Part shown: positions 10,474 through 23,039 of the stretch, piece after piece
Layout of the letters: each line of letters begins with the position of its first letter
Numbering within the stretch: position 1 is the first letter of the stretch
DNA from: Humulus lupulus
Lineage: Eukaryota > Streptophyta > Magnoliopsida > Rosales > Cannabaceae
NCBI RefSeq assembly: GCF_963169125.1
Contig: NC_084794.1
Location: forward strand, 73,877,665 to 73,941,664
Length of the DNA stretch: 64,000 nt
Reading direction: 5' to 3'
Made by a program: the position numbers and the translations under genes
Notes under the pieces: model-generated
What the model saw: the letters and a program-made list of their open reading frames with translations, nothing else
Told to the model about the DNA's origin: nothing
Database searches by the model: none

Positions 10474-10490
10474 CCCCCCCCCCCCCCCCC
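10474..10490 (+). repeat. 17-base C homopolymer
   Basis: There are seventeen C in a row where the 3' LTR copy (16015-16018) has four. It is either slippage or a sequence error. Confidence 0.9.
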
Positions 10491-11313
10491 TTCTCTCTTT
10501 GTAGCTTTAAAGAATCTCAAGTTTTCTCCAAGAAACTCATAAAGAAAGTGCTTGACTTTGTGAGTTTAAGGATTGTTTAATCTCAATTCCCATTTCCTCT
10601 TAGAAAAGGCCTCAAGCACCAATGGTGGCTAAGAAATAGAGAATTAGAACAACAATACAAATCGTGTATAAGCCTTTGGTTGTGTTTTTTCATTGAAGAA
10701 TAGGAAGTTCAAAGTGGTGGATTCAACAAGGGTTTTGAAGGTTCATCAAGGTTGAAGAAGAGTGTTCTACAACAAGGGTTTGCACCATCTTTCCTATTCG
10801 TTCTTTGGTCGCTGGCAAGCATTATTATGTGTAGATTCTAAATATTGTGGTGGTGTAATCTCACTCTCCCCCAACATTCTAATTCTCTATAATCTGAGAT
10901 ACAATATCATGGAAGAATCTAAATCTTAACTTTGTTATTGTGTTAGTATATTGTGATTTGATTCTTTAATTGTGTTCATTATTGTTAGTTTTGATGATTA
11001 AATGATTCTAAATTCATGTTATAATCATTTAATAATTTAATCTTTAATTATCAAGATTTTCATACATACTTTGGATATGGTTCTTTGATTATCAAGATTT
11101 GCATTCATACTTTAAATAAGGTTCTTGATTAGCATCTAGGGTTTGTAAGGATTGAATTATTCCCATTATTCATTGTTGATTTAGAAAGTATAAAACCTAA
11201 CAATTAAAATCTATAATTCTAATTACTTTTTTTGTGTGTTTTGCATAATCAACAATGAGGACAATCTGTTCATCTTCTACAACTAGGATTTGGTTTGTGT
11301 TGAACACATAACC

Positions 11314-12378
11314 ATGAGAGATCAAAGAAAATTCTATTTTGATATGCGCTACATGAATGTGAAAATGGATTCAAAGTCTTCATCAACAAAGGATGAGACA
11401 ACTCAAAGGGATTACATACTCAAGGAGAATGGTATCATCAAATTACTTATTTATAAATGTGTAGATTTCAAGAATTTGAATGAAATGTGTTTGCTTCCAT
11501 ATTTTTGTGAGTTTGCGTTTATTGTTTGTGTTAAGAGTACAATGGTGAATGTTAATGAACAATTCAAGAGTACTTGTTTTATTTATAAAGTTATTGATCA
11601 TCATGTGAGATATGTTAATTGTAAAATTAACCATAATGAGATTAGGGTTAATACAATTGATGGTGAGATCCTTGTGACCTTAATTTAATTTAATGCATTC
11701 GATGAGGAATGTACGATAGCCCTAAAGAGAATTGACATAGTTCATGCATGTAATGATGAGACTAATGCAACCTTAAGAGAAGGTGAACATATCAATGCAA
11801 TTGATGATGAGATCATTGCAAGAGAAAGTGAAGATACTAAGGTCAATGCATTTAATGATGAGATCATTGCAAACCTAAGAAATGATACCAAGGAAAATGC
11901 ATTTGATGTTGAGATCATTGAAACCTTGAGTGAATTTAATGCAACCCAAGGAAAGGTGCAAGGATGGTGGTATGATACTTGTGCCACCATTCATGCAACC
12001 TATGATAAAACTCTTTTCAAACCCTTTGAAAGTGCAAAGGTGGGACTTGAAGTCCAAATGGGAAATGAAAAGAGATCCAAGGTACTTGGAAGGTGTTGCA
12101 TTGATGTGTTCTTCACCAATGGAAAGAAAATAACTCTAAGCAATATTTTCTATGTTCCCTATATGACTAGAAACATTGTAAGTGAAAGTCCATTGAATAG
12201 ATATGGTATCAAAATGGAGCTTGAATCTAATAAACTCATTTTGAGTAAATTGGGCACTTTTGTGGGAAAGGGTTATTCATGTGATGGAAGGATCAAACTT
12301 TGCACTCTTCATAATGACAATAATTATATGGCATCTAATTCTTGTAATGTGATTAATTCTAGTTCTATTACTTTGTGA
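11314..12378 (+). pseudogene. Copia-B N-terminal region with acidic repeats, then protease
   Basis: One frame runs from an ATG at 11314 to 12378 with a single internal stop (TAA, 11686-11688). The first ~125 residues (MRDQRKFYFDMRYMNV...) match no gag I recognise, and no zinc knuckle is visible. Next comes a degenerate acidic repeat of about 20 residues, with words such as NAIDDEIIA, NAFNDEIIA and NAFDVEIIE (11640-11930). Then comes an aspartic protease with WWYDTCATIHAT, where the usual Asp-Thr-Gly reads Asp-Thr-Cys, and the usual LSNIFYVPYMTRNIVS. The frame ends at TGA where integrases of this type have Trp. In a copia element this place should hold gag, which binds RNA and forms particles. 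Confidence 0.6.
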
Positions 12379-13185
12379 CATTATAGACTTGCTTATATAG
12401 GTTATAGCACAATTAAAAGAGTTATTAAATGTGGATTGATTAATTGTGATGTAAATTAGTATGATAAATTTGAATTATGTGTTAAATCTAAAATGGTAAA
12501 GAAACTTTTTCCAAGTGTTGATAGATGTTCAAACTTACTAGATTTAATACATAGTGATTTATGTGAATTGAATGACATATTGACTAGAGGAGGGAATAGA
12601 TACTTCATAACTTTTATAGATGATTACTCTAGGTATACTTATGTGTATTTACTTGAGAGTGAGGATGAGACATTTAATGCATTTAAAATCTATGAAGTTG
12701 AAGTAAAGAATCAATTGGAAAGGAAAATAAAAACTCTTAGAAGTGATAGAGGTGGTGAATACTTTTGAAATTATTTTAATGTATTTTGTGAACAACATGG
12801 TATTATACATGAATGCGCTGCACCATACATTCCACAACAATATGGAATGGCTGAAAGAAGGAATATGACTTATGTTGAGATGATTAACTTTATGCCCTTA
12901 CATACTAAATTGTGTTATAATTTATGGGGTGAAGCTTTTCTTACTGCGTGTCATATATTGAATCAAATTCCTATGAAAAAGAATAATGTGTCTCCATATG
13001 AGTTACGGAGAGGAAAGAAGCCTAACTTAGGCTATCTTAAAGTGTGGGGGTGCATTTCTTATTACAAGAGCACGGAGCCTAAAAGGACTAAGTTGGGTCC
13101 AAGGGTCGTTAAGTGTGCATTTGTAGGCTATGCCTCAAATAGCAAGGCCTATAGGCTATTAGACTTGGTATCTAAAGTTCTTTGA
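12379..13185 (+). pseudogene. Copia-B integrase
   Basis: This is a copia integrase in the same polyprotein as the protease. Visible words in order are HYRLAYIGYSTI (zinc-binding start), IHSDLCEL (first catalytic Asp), FITFIDDYSRYTYVYLL, LRSDRGGEYF (second Asp) and MAERRN (catalytic Glu), then the C-terminal KVWGCISYYK. All three DDE residues are kept. Stops at 12457 and 12766 break it. Confidence 0.8.
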
Positions 13186-14937
13186 GAATATGTTATATTG
13201 TGATAGCAACTCTAAAGAACCCAAAAGTGTTGGAGAATCTCATGAAGAGAAAGATCCAAAGGTTGCTGAGAAACCTATATTGCCTCGAAGAAGCCAACAG
13301 ATTAAAGAGTTGGGATCAAATGAGAATTGTACTCAAGTAGAGATACTCTACAGTAAACTTGAAAAAGTCACATAGAAATATCCTATGATTTTTTGAGTTG
13401 AAGATGATCCCAAAATCTATCAAGAAGCAATGTCTTTGAGATACTCAACTTTCTTGGAATATGGCAATAAATGATGAAATAGATTCAATTATGTAAAACC
13501 ACACATGGAAATTAGTAGACCTTCCACAAGGTTCAAAACCAACTGGGTGCAAGTAGGTATTTTGGAGGAAATATCACATCGATGGCACATACAAACCTTC
13601 AAAGCAAGATGAGCAGCTGAAGGGTTTAAACAAAAAGAAGGAATCGATTATTTTGACATATATGCATCGGTTTCCAGGACAACCACAATAAGAGTTATAT
13701 TTTCCTTATCATCAATATATAACCTTTATGTTCATTAAATGGATGTCAAACAGCATTCCTAAATGAAGATCTCGATGAGGAGATCTATGTGGAACAACTA
13801 GAGGGTTTTGTTGTAAGGATAAATGAACTAAAGTGTGTAGGCTTGTTAAATCATTTTATGGTTTAAAACATGCAAATAAACAATAACATGAGAAGTTTGA
13901 TAAAGCTATTGTTTCGGATGGGGTTAGACACAATAATGTGGACACAGGCTTATACTCTAAGACTTGTGATGGCTATGTCATCTTGGTGTGTCAATATATT
14001 GATGATTGTTGGTTTTGAGTAATGAGATGAAAGTCATAATAAGAATGAAGAGGTTTTTGTCTTCAACTTTCTAGATAAAGGACATTGAAGAGGTTGATAC
14101 TTTTTGATATAAAAGTGAGAAGAAATAGTGAGGGTTATACCTTAAGTCAAGCTCACTTTGTTGAGAAAGTGCTTGACAAGTTTAGTAATCTCAAAATCAA
14201 AGAGGCGAATACACCATTTGATTTAAGCATAAAACTTGAAAAGAATAATGGTAGAGCGGTGGCTCAACTTGAGGATGCAAGTTCATTAGGAAGTCTAATG
14301 TACACCTCTCATTGTACAAGAGCGAATATTGCATATGAGGTTAGTAAACTAAGAAGGTTTACTAGTAATCCAAGTATTGAACATTAGAAGTCAATTGAGA
14401 GAGCTCTAGGGTAACCTGAGAGGACCAGGAAGCTAAGCCTCCAACATTCAAAGTTTCCTAAGATACTTTAGGGATATTCCAATGCAAGTTGGATATCGAG
14501 TGTAGGAGATAATCTCTTCAACATCGGTTGGGTGTTATACTCAAAGGAGGAGTAATTTCTGGGGCCCAAGGAAACAAACATATATTTCACTCAAACTTGG
14601 AGGATAATTTTATAGCTTTAGCGGCAACTGAAAAAGAGGCCAAATGACTAAAGGATATAATGGTGGATATCCAAATTCTGCAGAAATTGTATCGACCATC
14701 TCGATACATTGTTATAGTCATGCCACAATAGCTAGAGTCTATAACAGCATATTTAATGAGAAGACTAGACATATAAGTCTAAGACATGAGTATATGAGAG
14801 ATTTTATTCAAGATGGAATCATATCGATCTCATATGTTAAGACAAGTGAGAACTCAGTTGATCCATTTACAAAACCTCTTGCGAAGATGTTAGGAAGTTC
14901 CACTTCAAAATGGATGGGACTGAAACTCCAAGAATAA
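13186..14937 (+). pseudogene. Copia-B reverse transcriptase and RNase H
   Basis: The linker and RT start are at 13190-13640 (words WKLVDLPQGSKPTG), then a core with TAFLNEDLDEEIYVEQ (13750). The YVDD region near 14000 is damaged. RNase H part 1 (14085-14387) has SEGYTLSQAHFVEKV and SLGSLMYTSHCTRANIAYEV. The tail at 14740-14937 has RHISLRHEYMRDFI and VDPFTKPLAKM, ending at a TAA at 14935-14937. At least four frame changes and several stops occur. Copia-A is its closest relative here. Confidence 0.75.
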
Positions 14938-15487
14938 AAGATTCACCGATGATGGAAACCCAACTCCAAACTTGTATACATCAAGGGAAAGAGTTCAATG
15001 GGCAAGAACAAGTCATTGAAGTGAATGGTTTCAACACTAAAACTTATGGTGGGTTCCATCCAAGATGGTAAGTGTTGGTTGCTACGAAGTAAAGGTTAAG
15101 CCAAGTGATTTTAATGAAGTTCTGTTGAGTGCAACAAGTATCTCTAAATGTAGCAAAGATGTTGTAAGAACTTCACCTATGTGAACTTAAAGGTGGTGCC
15201 GCCTCTCATGGTAGTTGGAGTTTCTCCCTAGAAAGTTCACAAAGACATGAGCACATGACCATGTGAGTGCTAAGGGAGAAAGTGGGGGGGAAAAGATCAA
15301 GTGGAGGTGTGTGAGGTATCACCGTTTTATAATAAGGAATACTTGGTTCAAGCTTTTAAGCTACCAATGATTTCAATAAGACTTTATGGTATTTTCACTA
15401 AGGTAAAGTTCAAGTCGAAAGACACTTTACTTTATGCACCAAACTATTTGAGATAGAGGTTAAGGCTTGTATTTAACCAAAGGGGAA
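14938..15487. other. Copia-B 3' untranslated region and polypurine tract
   Basis: About 550 non-coding bases, conserved with Copia-A (8037-8563), end in AAAGGGGAA before the LTR. The length conserved in two copies suggests it is a real part of this family. Confidence 0.6.
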
Positions 15488-16027
15488 TGTTATAATTGGT
15501 TAAATACAAAGGATACATGATGTTATATGAGCTAGGTATAAAACACTTAGTGAATTTCATAGTGTAGATGTGAAATTTTAGTTTCAATTGTAGGCACTTT
15601 AAAAATGTGTTTTTGGGTCCAAAGTGATACATGGAGGTATTTCAGGAACCCCAAAAAGTTTTGTAGCATTTGAAGTAATTTTAGGACCATTGGAATGGTC
15701 AAAATTCAGAGGGAGTTGCGATGCATTTCTTCCCAAGTGGTGTTACATGGCCTAAACTCGAAGGGGTTCAAAAGCCCTAGCAGATGATACATCACCTACT
15801 AGTAGGCGACATATCGCCTGGCAGGTGATACATTGCCTACATGGAGGCGACGTATCGCATGTCGTGTTTGTACAAATATGTAAAATAAGCTCTGAATGAC
15901 ATGTTAATTATCTCTTATCCTATTGGTTAGACCTAATGATAGTGCCTACACTATAAAAGCATCCTCATAGAGTTTTGAAAGAAATAATCACTATCTCAAA
16001 AATCTCTCTCTAACCCCTTCTCTCTCT
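15488..16027 (+). repeat. Copia-B 3' LTR, first part
   Basis: It begins TGTTATAATTGG and is co-linear with the Copia-A LTR (8564 on). It is interrupted by Solo-1 at 16027/16028 and continues at 20151. The last five bases (TCTCT, 16023-16027) are the target duplication of Solo-1. Confidence 0.85.
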
Positions 16028-19000
16028 TGTAACGACCCGGATTTTCAAGACTCGATAATGCGGAAATATAAATGTTTTCATTTAACAAAATGTCTCAAAA
16101 ACCCATAGAAAAAAAAACTTTTTAAAAAGTCGTATGGCCATACTTAACATTTAATTACAAACATGTTTTATAAAGATTAGAGTGAGCCTAGTTTAGGAAA
16201 ATTACACAACATTTCCAAAAATAAAAAGGCTTCCCAAAAGGTCGGTCCACATGTACATTTGCAAGGAAGACTCCAGCGCTCACTGCTCTGCCTTGCCCTT
16301 GCACTGACCTACAACATGAAACAACTAGGTAAGCGAAAACGCTTAGTAAGATCAACTTTCAAAAAAAGCATGTAGAGAATTAGGGTTCCGGACCCATCCG
16401 GACCCTAAACAATCAATTTCAAGAACGCTAAAGCGTCCTGGCAAACTTATGGTCATGCCTGATAACCAATGATAAATTAATTCGTAACTAGATAAAAATC
16501 CTGCACTCAGAAAATCCCAGAACAAGCAGATATATTATATCACAACTATATCTTACCAACAATTATATCCCTGCACTCAGAAAATCCCAGAGCAAGCAGA
16601 TATATTATATCACAACTATATCTTATCAACAATTATATCCCTACACTCAGAAAATCCCAGAGCAAGCAGATATATTATATCTCAACTATATCTTATCAAC
16701 AATTATATCCCTGCACTCAGAAAAATCCCAGAACAAGCAGATATATTATATCACAACTATATCTTATCAACAATTATATCCCTACACTCAGAAAATCCCA
16801 GAGCAAGCAGATATATTATACCACCATATAATTCGAGACCAACGCTCGATAATTTCCAACAATTCAGGCGTAACTTGCCCTCCAACATAATTGCTAATCT
16901 GTAAAAGAGAACTGAGTCTCCACACTAAGATCTAGCCAATAAATATCCTCAACAATGGTAACTATCGTGTTACCTAGGGCATCGCGATCTATCCAAGAGT
17001 GTAATCCAATTTACACGGTTTTACGGAGACTTCTATGTTAATCAGTGGTGCTGGTGAGCAGCTGCCCCTAGGGTGTTCAACCTCACTCAATCTTGGCAAC
17101 CCCTAGTATTTCTAGGCACTCTCACGGAATGGCCAATATTCACGGCTGCTATCCGGGAATAACTTATCAGAGCACTTGCTCGGATTCTAACCGTCCAATG
17201 ATTAAGTAAGCATGAGGGCCCCTAGGTCCCATTTATCTTGGCGCCCCTAGGTTTAACCAGCTTATCCTCATCTCATGGCCACTCGTCGCGGTAATGAACC
17301 GGACATAAATAAAATCAAGCAGTGTGACGGGGATCAACCGTCTAGGATATGACGGACTTCTACCGTTCATATTTTCTAAATCAGCACTCACTAGACTAAC
17401 GTCTCTAAGCAACTTTCTATGACAGCCTACATATGTGCATGTATCCCTATACTAACATACAAGACAATAATCATTTCATGTTGCAGCCATACAATATAAG
17501 TTGACTTACTTGGAGTCCTTAGCGCTCAGCAGGTTTTCACCCTCCAACGTTCAGTCCAGTTACGCTTAGCCAATACTGTAGTTATCCATACAGTATACTC
17601 GGATTAATTATGGCACTAATAATTCATTATTATTATTTTGGGCAGTTTTGTCATTTTAATAAAAGTCATTTGTAAGGATTTACAATCCTTATTTGGTTTT
17701 AAACCTATTAAGGAAAGTTATACAAAATATTCGAGACTAAACCCTAAGTCTCGGGGAGACCTATCCTAAGGTCTCGATACCTAGGCTCGGGTATCACAAT
17801 GGTATTTCCCACAATCCGCTAAAAATCTTATTCTTTCAAGGTATCGCTATTAACCCGCACTTTCGACTAGTCAGTTAAAATATGTAAGATTTTAGCCGGT
17901 ATTATATCCAGAAAATACAAATAAATTCCTTAATTATTTTTAAAGAAAATAAACTCTTTAAATTTTCCTTTTATTTTTCTTAAGGTTTTAATATCTAAAA
18001 ACCGTTTTAAGAAAATTGCCTAATTTGTCTTAATTAGGAAAACCGTTATAAATTTCTCATCTTGACTAATTAATTTTCCAAAAGCAATTAATCAATTTTA
18101 CTTACTAGGAAAATAATTTATTTAATTATTTTCTCAAAATATAGGGTTTTAAACCCTCCTTTAATTTATTAACTATTAATAAATTAAATCTCTTATTTTT
18201 AGAAAGAATAAAAACTCTTTAATAAAAATAATTCATTTAAACTCAAAGGGTAAATTTTAGTGAAAATATGATTTCAAGACTTACCATTTTATATCTTGAA
18301 ATAAGCAAAATTTTACTTTTTACCTTATGTTCCAAAATCTCATTTTTACACTAAGTGTGAAAAACTTATTTTTCACATTTTTAACTACATACTTCGTTAG
18401 TTCATAACTTGAAATTTACTTACCCAATTGTTACCAAAATTTCCCAATTCCATTTTTGTTATGCCATTTAGGTCTTTGTAAAATCTTAGGTCAAAATGAG
18501 CATTTTTGATTGGTGAAATCATTTTCCAACAATGAGGTAAAAATGACTTTATTTTCAAGTCCTTATTTTTTCCAAACTTTGACAGTTAATAACTTTCAAA
18601 CCGTTTAATATTTTCTTACCAAATTTTACAGTGGACTAATAGGTTATGCCAGAAATATGTCCACAAAATTTTAGAAAAAACTGGGTTCATTTGCCCTATA
18701 CAGTGGCTGTCCAAACTTGGTTCCGAAAATAAGAATACGAAAAAACAGTTTTTTACCTAATCTTTGAAATAGCATAACTTACTCATTTCTAAACATTTTT
18801 TAGTGTTTCAAAAGCTCAATTTTATGTACTCAATCTCAACAACATCACAGTACAATTAAATTTTACAAAAACAATATACAGTGGCTGCTTGACCCCTTGG
18901 AAGTCACAGCTCAAAACATGTTTTGTTTTAGGGTATCCTACAAAACCCTTGGGGGTTTTGGTTCCCATTTTCAAAAATCAATACACATGCATCATAAAAA

Positions 19001-20145
19001 TTATTAAACAACTACCATAACCTTATTACATCATCAACAAGAAACTCTAAGCATTAGATATACAAAATAATGCTTAAAACTAAAAACCCTACAACAAAAT
19101 CATCAAAAGTAAACTTTTTACCTCTTTGGTGTTCTTGCTTAAGGTTTGGACCTTCCTATAAGCTTTGACTCCTTCAAAACCTTTCAAAAACCCTAACCAA
19201 CTTCCTCCAACAACATAGGTAATTAGCTATTTGAAACTCTATGATTAAAACTTGACAAAAGTCTAGATTAATGAAACTTTACCTTAGGGAAAACCCTTCC
19301 TAGACCAAGACTTAGCTTCCAAGTTTCTTTGGTGTTCTTGGGGTTCAAAATGGAGAGAACACTTGAGAGAGTCTTCAAAAATCAGATGAGAGTGAATGAG
19401 GGAGGGAGAGTGGTCGGATTTGGGGGTTAGAATGGCTCACACAACTCTTCAAAATATCACAAAACACTTGAGTGCTTTTCTACCCACTTGCCCACTTGAC
19501 TTCTTAATTAAATTGGATTTGAATTTTATAAAATTGGGTTCACACCACTCTAAAATAGCACATGGCCAGCCACCCTTTTCCATATATGTGACCATTAATT
19601 TTTTTTTTATTTTTTATAAAGGTTTATAAGAAGAAAAGTCCAAATTGACTTTTGACACCTTTTTTCTCTCTTATTAAGTTTTAATCACCAAACTTAACAT
19701 TAATTAATTAAATTAAATGTCTCTCACATTTAATTTAATTAATCACATAATAAAATTTAACCTAAGGTCCATTCATGGAATAAAATTCCCCATTTCGGCA
19801 AAATTAGGCATTTAACACAAAATGCCCTAAAATTTCCATTTTCTTTTAGGTTTATTATTTTTGACCAAACCTTAACTTTTATGAATGTATTTTATGCCCA
19901 AAATATAATTGCCATGATTTTTCGTTTTATTTTCCGAGATTTTTACCCGATCAGGGTTTTTGTGTCGGTCCAGGACCGAAAGTCTTATCTTGACTTTTAA
20001 AATCACAAAATTCATTTTTTGGCTAGCAATAACTCATGGAATACTTACAAACAAAATATAATATTATTTAAAATAATATTCTTAACCCGGGGGAAAAATC
20101 CCGACTCGAGTCGTTTAAAGGTACCCGAAAATGCAGGACGTTACA
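16028..20145. mobile_element. Solo-1: 4.1-kb solo LTR of a Ty3/gypsy-type element
   Basis: The sequence runs from TGTAACGACCCGG to GGACGTTACA, so has TG...CA ends with a short inverted repeat TGTAACG/CGTTACA. It is flanked by the perfect 5-bp duplication TCTCT (16023-16027 and 20146-20150). Removing it restores a continuous Copia-B LTR. No coding domain is inside, so it is a solo LTR left after recombination between two LTRs. Very long LTRs starting TGTAACG are typical of Tekay/Del chromoviruses; that lineage call is from general knowledge. It holds a 70-bp tandem array. Confidence 0.85.
16499..16830 (+). repeat. 70-bp tandem repeat, about 5 units, in Solo-1
   Basis: The word CCCT(G/A)CACTCAGAAAATCCCAG recurs at about 16500, 16569, 16639, 16709 and 16780. 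The units differ by only a few bases, so the array spread recently by local duplication. Confidence 0.9.
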
Positions 20146-20150
20146 TCTCT

Positions 20151-20525
20151 AGCTTTCAAGAATGTGAAATTTTCTCCAAGAAACATATAAAGAAAGTGCT
20201 TGACTTTGTGAGTTTAAGGCTTGTTCAATCTCAATTCTCATTTCCTCTTAGAAAAGGCTTCAAGCTTCAATGGTGGCTAGGAAATAGAGAATTAGGACAG
20301 TGATATAAATCGTGTATAAGCCTTTGGTTGTGTTTTTGAATTGAAGAAGAAGAAGTTCAAAGTGGTGGATTCAACAAGGGTTTTGAAGGTTCATCAAGGT
20401 TGGAGAAGATTGTTCTACAACAAGGGTTTGCGTCACCTTTCTCAATCTTTCTTTGGTCTCTACCAAGCATTATCACGTGTAGATTCTAAATATTGTGGTG
20501 GTGTAATCTCACTCTCCCCCAACAT
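20151..20525 (+). repeat. Copia-B 3' LTR, second part, truncated
   Basis: It is co-linear with 10495-10880 of the 5' LTR (common words AAGTGGTGGATTCAACAAGG and TGTGGTGGTGTAATCTCAC) up to CCCCCAACAT at 20525. The last 320 or so bases of the LTR are missing; Copia-C gag starts there. Confidence 0.8.
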
Positions 20526-21260
20526 GCTCAAAATAAAAAATATTGTTGATATGCTCAATTCTATTGTTCATAAGGTTACCTCATATGATCATATTGAAGC
20601 AATTTTTAATGATTTGGGCAAAGATCTTGAAGTGTTTATCACCTCTATCAACACTCGAATGAGGAATAAACAGTTGCAGAAATTGAAGCTTTACTAATGG
20701 CTTAAGAAGCTTGAAATGACAAAAACAACACTAAGATGGATTTTGTGGTTGACGAGGCCAATCTTGCTGCCCAAAATGGTGGTAATCAATGAGGCCGCTA
20801 TGGAGGTGACTATGGAAAGTTTCCCATTGGCTTCATAAGACATTATCAACCTCACTATCCCAACCCTCAACATTATGGTGGTGGTTCACAATCTTTCAGC
20901 CATCCTCAACAACCATGTGGTAGATATGCTCCAAGGGATGATGCTAATCACATAGGTGGTTATTCAAACAGAGGAGGTTCTCATGGATATGGAAATCGTG
21001 GAGGTCTATGGAAAAATTATGGTTGGCAAAGAAAACCTCTTTGTTAGCCTTGCCAAAAACTAGTACATGTTGTGCTTCAATGCTTCTACCGCTTCGACAA
21101 ATCTTTCCACATATATAAATATGTTTATTGGTTCAAGTGTCAATTTTGCAGGTCTAGTGCAAGCATTGGTGGCCACATCAAACATTGTTTCTTATTCTAA
21201 TTGGTACCCAAACTCAGATGCAACAATCACCTCATTCTTGACCCACAAAATTTCATGAAT
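20526..21260 (+). pseudogene. Copia-C gag (C-terminal part) and protease start
   Basis: This is the C-terminal half of a copia gag, which forms the particle shell and binds RNA. It reads NIVDMLNSIVHKVTSYDHIE and DLEVFITSINTRM, then a degenerate frame with a glycine-rich stretch (RGGSHGYGNRGG near 20965) and a zinc-knuckle remnant (PCQKLVHVVLQCFYRFD near 21050). The protease start follows as SNWYPNSDATITSFLTH (about 21200-21250), in which the catalytic Asp-Ser-Gly reads Asn-Ser-Asp. Stops at 20695 and 21046 break it. Confidence 0.65.
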
Positions 21261-22600
21261 TGCTCATAATTTCAGGGCAGAATCATATCCTTATTGATAA
21301 TGATAATGGCTCAGGTTTGGATATTAAACACATTGGTCAATCTTTCTTTCTTTTTTTCTCATTTACATTCTAAAACTTTTAATCTACATAACCTCTTACA
21401 TGTTCCAACCATAACCAAAAATCTAATAAGTGTGCCTCAATTTGTAGAGGATAACAATGTTTATTTGAATTTTATGCCAACTGCTGTTTTGTTAAGGATC
21501 AAGTGTCCAAGAGGACTATTCTTATTGGAAAACATGAGAAAGGGCTCTGTGTCTTTAACAATTCATAAATCAACCTTCTACCATTCTCATTACACATCAA
21601 GCCTTTTGATCAATCTTAGTTCTGCTTAACTTCTGGTGCTGTCAAGACACATTCAATCTCACAAAGTCCTACTACTTTTCTTTCATCTACTCAAAATAAC
21701 TTCCAAAATGTATCTTCTGTTTTTTCTTTGTGGCATGGCAGGTTAGCCCACCCATATGCTCATACGATAAGATCAGTACTTAAACAATGTAACATTTAGC
21801 TACATAATAAACAATGTAACATTTAGCCACATAATAAACTTTTTCTAAATTATGTCATGCTTGTTGTCTGACAAAGCTCACAAACTACCATATCCTAATT
21901 CTGAAACAATTTACACAAAACCACTTGAACTCATTCACATTAACCTTTGGGGACTTTCCCCCAATGTTTCATCTAGTGGTTATTCTTATTACATAAGTTT
22001 TGTTGATGCTTTTAGCAAATATACATTTATATACTTGTTACGCAATAAATCTGAAGCCTTACCCACTTTCTAAATCTTTAAAAAACAAGTAGAATTACAA
22101 TTTTTCATACCCATAAAATTATTACAAAGTGACATTGGACGAGAATTCAAAGCCTTTGATCAATATTTTCCACAAAATGGCATTGTTCATAAGTATTCTT
22201 GTCCTCGTACTCATAAGCAAAATGAGGTTGTAGAGAGAAAGCATAGACATATTGTAGAAAGTAGACTATCCCTTTTAGCTCATGCTCATATGCCATTAAA
22301 ATTTTGGGATAAGGCCTGTGTACCTCATCAACTGATTAACCGCACCAAAACTTCACAACATATCACCTTTTCAGACCCTTTTTCATAGAGTTCCCACTTA
22401 TTCCACACTTAGAGTTTTTGGGTGCACATGTAATCCTAATCTAAGGCTATACAACCAACACAAGCTTGAAGTCAGGTCACAAAAATGTACCTTCATTGGC
22501 TACAGTTTAGCTCATTAAGGCTATAAATGCCCAAGTGCAGATGGTTGTATATACCATTCAAGATATGTCATCTTTGATGAACACTCTTTCCCTTTCCAAA
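21261..22600 (+). pseudogene. Copia-C protease end and integrase
   Basis: The protease tail is at about 21290-21600 (NLLHVPTITKNLISVPQFVE). The integrase begins at WHGRLAHPYAHTI (about 21730) and continues with ELIHINLWGLSP (the catalytic Asp of the usual HSDLWG reads Asn) and YISFVDAFSKYTFIYLL. The second Asp block (SDIGREF) lies near 22130 and the Glu block (NEVVERKHRH) near 22225. There is a 24-base tandem repeat at 21784-21830 (AACAATGTAACATTTAGC twice). Frame changes and stops are many. Confidence 0.65.
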
Positions 22601-23039
22601 TAAAATTTTCCTCTTCAAGAGTTTTATCTTCTCCTCCAATAATTCTACCATCATCTTCTCCTCTTTTACTCAATCATTCTACCTCAACTTATCCTCTCTC
22701 CACTGCCTCTTCTTCCAGTCAGCCTAGTTTGCATCATTAATCTTCTTCTCACTCTTCTATTATCACATCTGACCAACAAGCTTACATATCTGATCTTAAT
22801 TCTTTATTAATAGCTTCTAATCCTAATCTCAATTTTGTTGAAGTTTCTGACTGTGTGCAGGTGTACCATTGACCACTACCAAAGTTGTTCTTTCTTCTAC
22901 TACAACCAATACATCGACCTCTGTTTCAGCTCCTATTACAACAACTCCCAACACACATTGCATGCAAACAAGACCACCAAAAAGTGGTATTCACAAACCA
23001 AAGGTGTTCATGGCTGCTCTTGTACCAAACTCAGTTGTT

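Larger units (their letters stand above)
10131..11202 (+). repeat. Copia-B 5' LTR, 5' end missing
   Basis: It aligns with the 3' LTR (from about 15683) starting at GACCATTGGAATGGTC and ends TAAAACCTAACA. It contains near-palindromic repeats around ATACATCACCTG (10240-10320) and a TATA box at 10410-10417. A 17-base C run at 10474-10490 replaces four C in its partner LTR. Confidence 0.75.
10131..20525 (+). mobile_element. Copia-B: Ty1/copia retrotransposon, decayed, with nested solo LTR
   Basis: It has a 5' LTR lacking roughly its first 190 bases (to 11202), an unusual first reading frame, protease, integrase, reverse transcriptase, RNase H, a long 3' untranslated region, and a 3' LTR (15488 on). 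The 3' LTR is split by Solo-1 and cut short at 20525. No primer-binding site beginning TGG is visible after the 5' LTR. Stops and frameshifts are spread through the coding part. The missing LTR start coincides with the end of the Tat-type LTR at 10130, so Tat-1 probably inserted into this LTR. Confidence 0.75.

Noticed and set aside
19396..19629. Open frame of about 77 codons in Solo-1
   Set aside because: It lies in an LTR, lacks a recognisable domain and is the length expected by chance.
20930..21020. Glycine-rich RNA-binding protein-like stretch (RGGSHGYGNRGG)
   Set aside because: It lies between a copia gag core and a knuckle remnant, so it is the gag of Copia-C and not a host gene.
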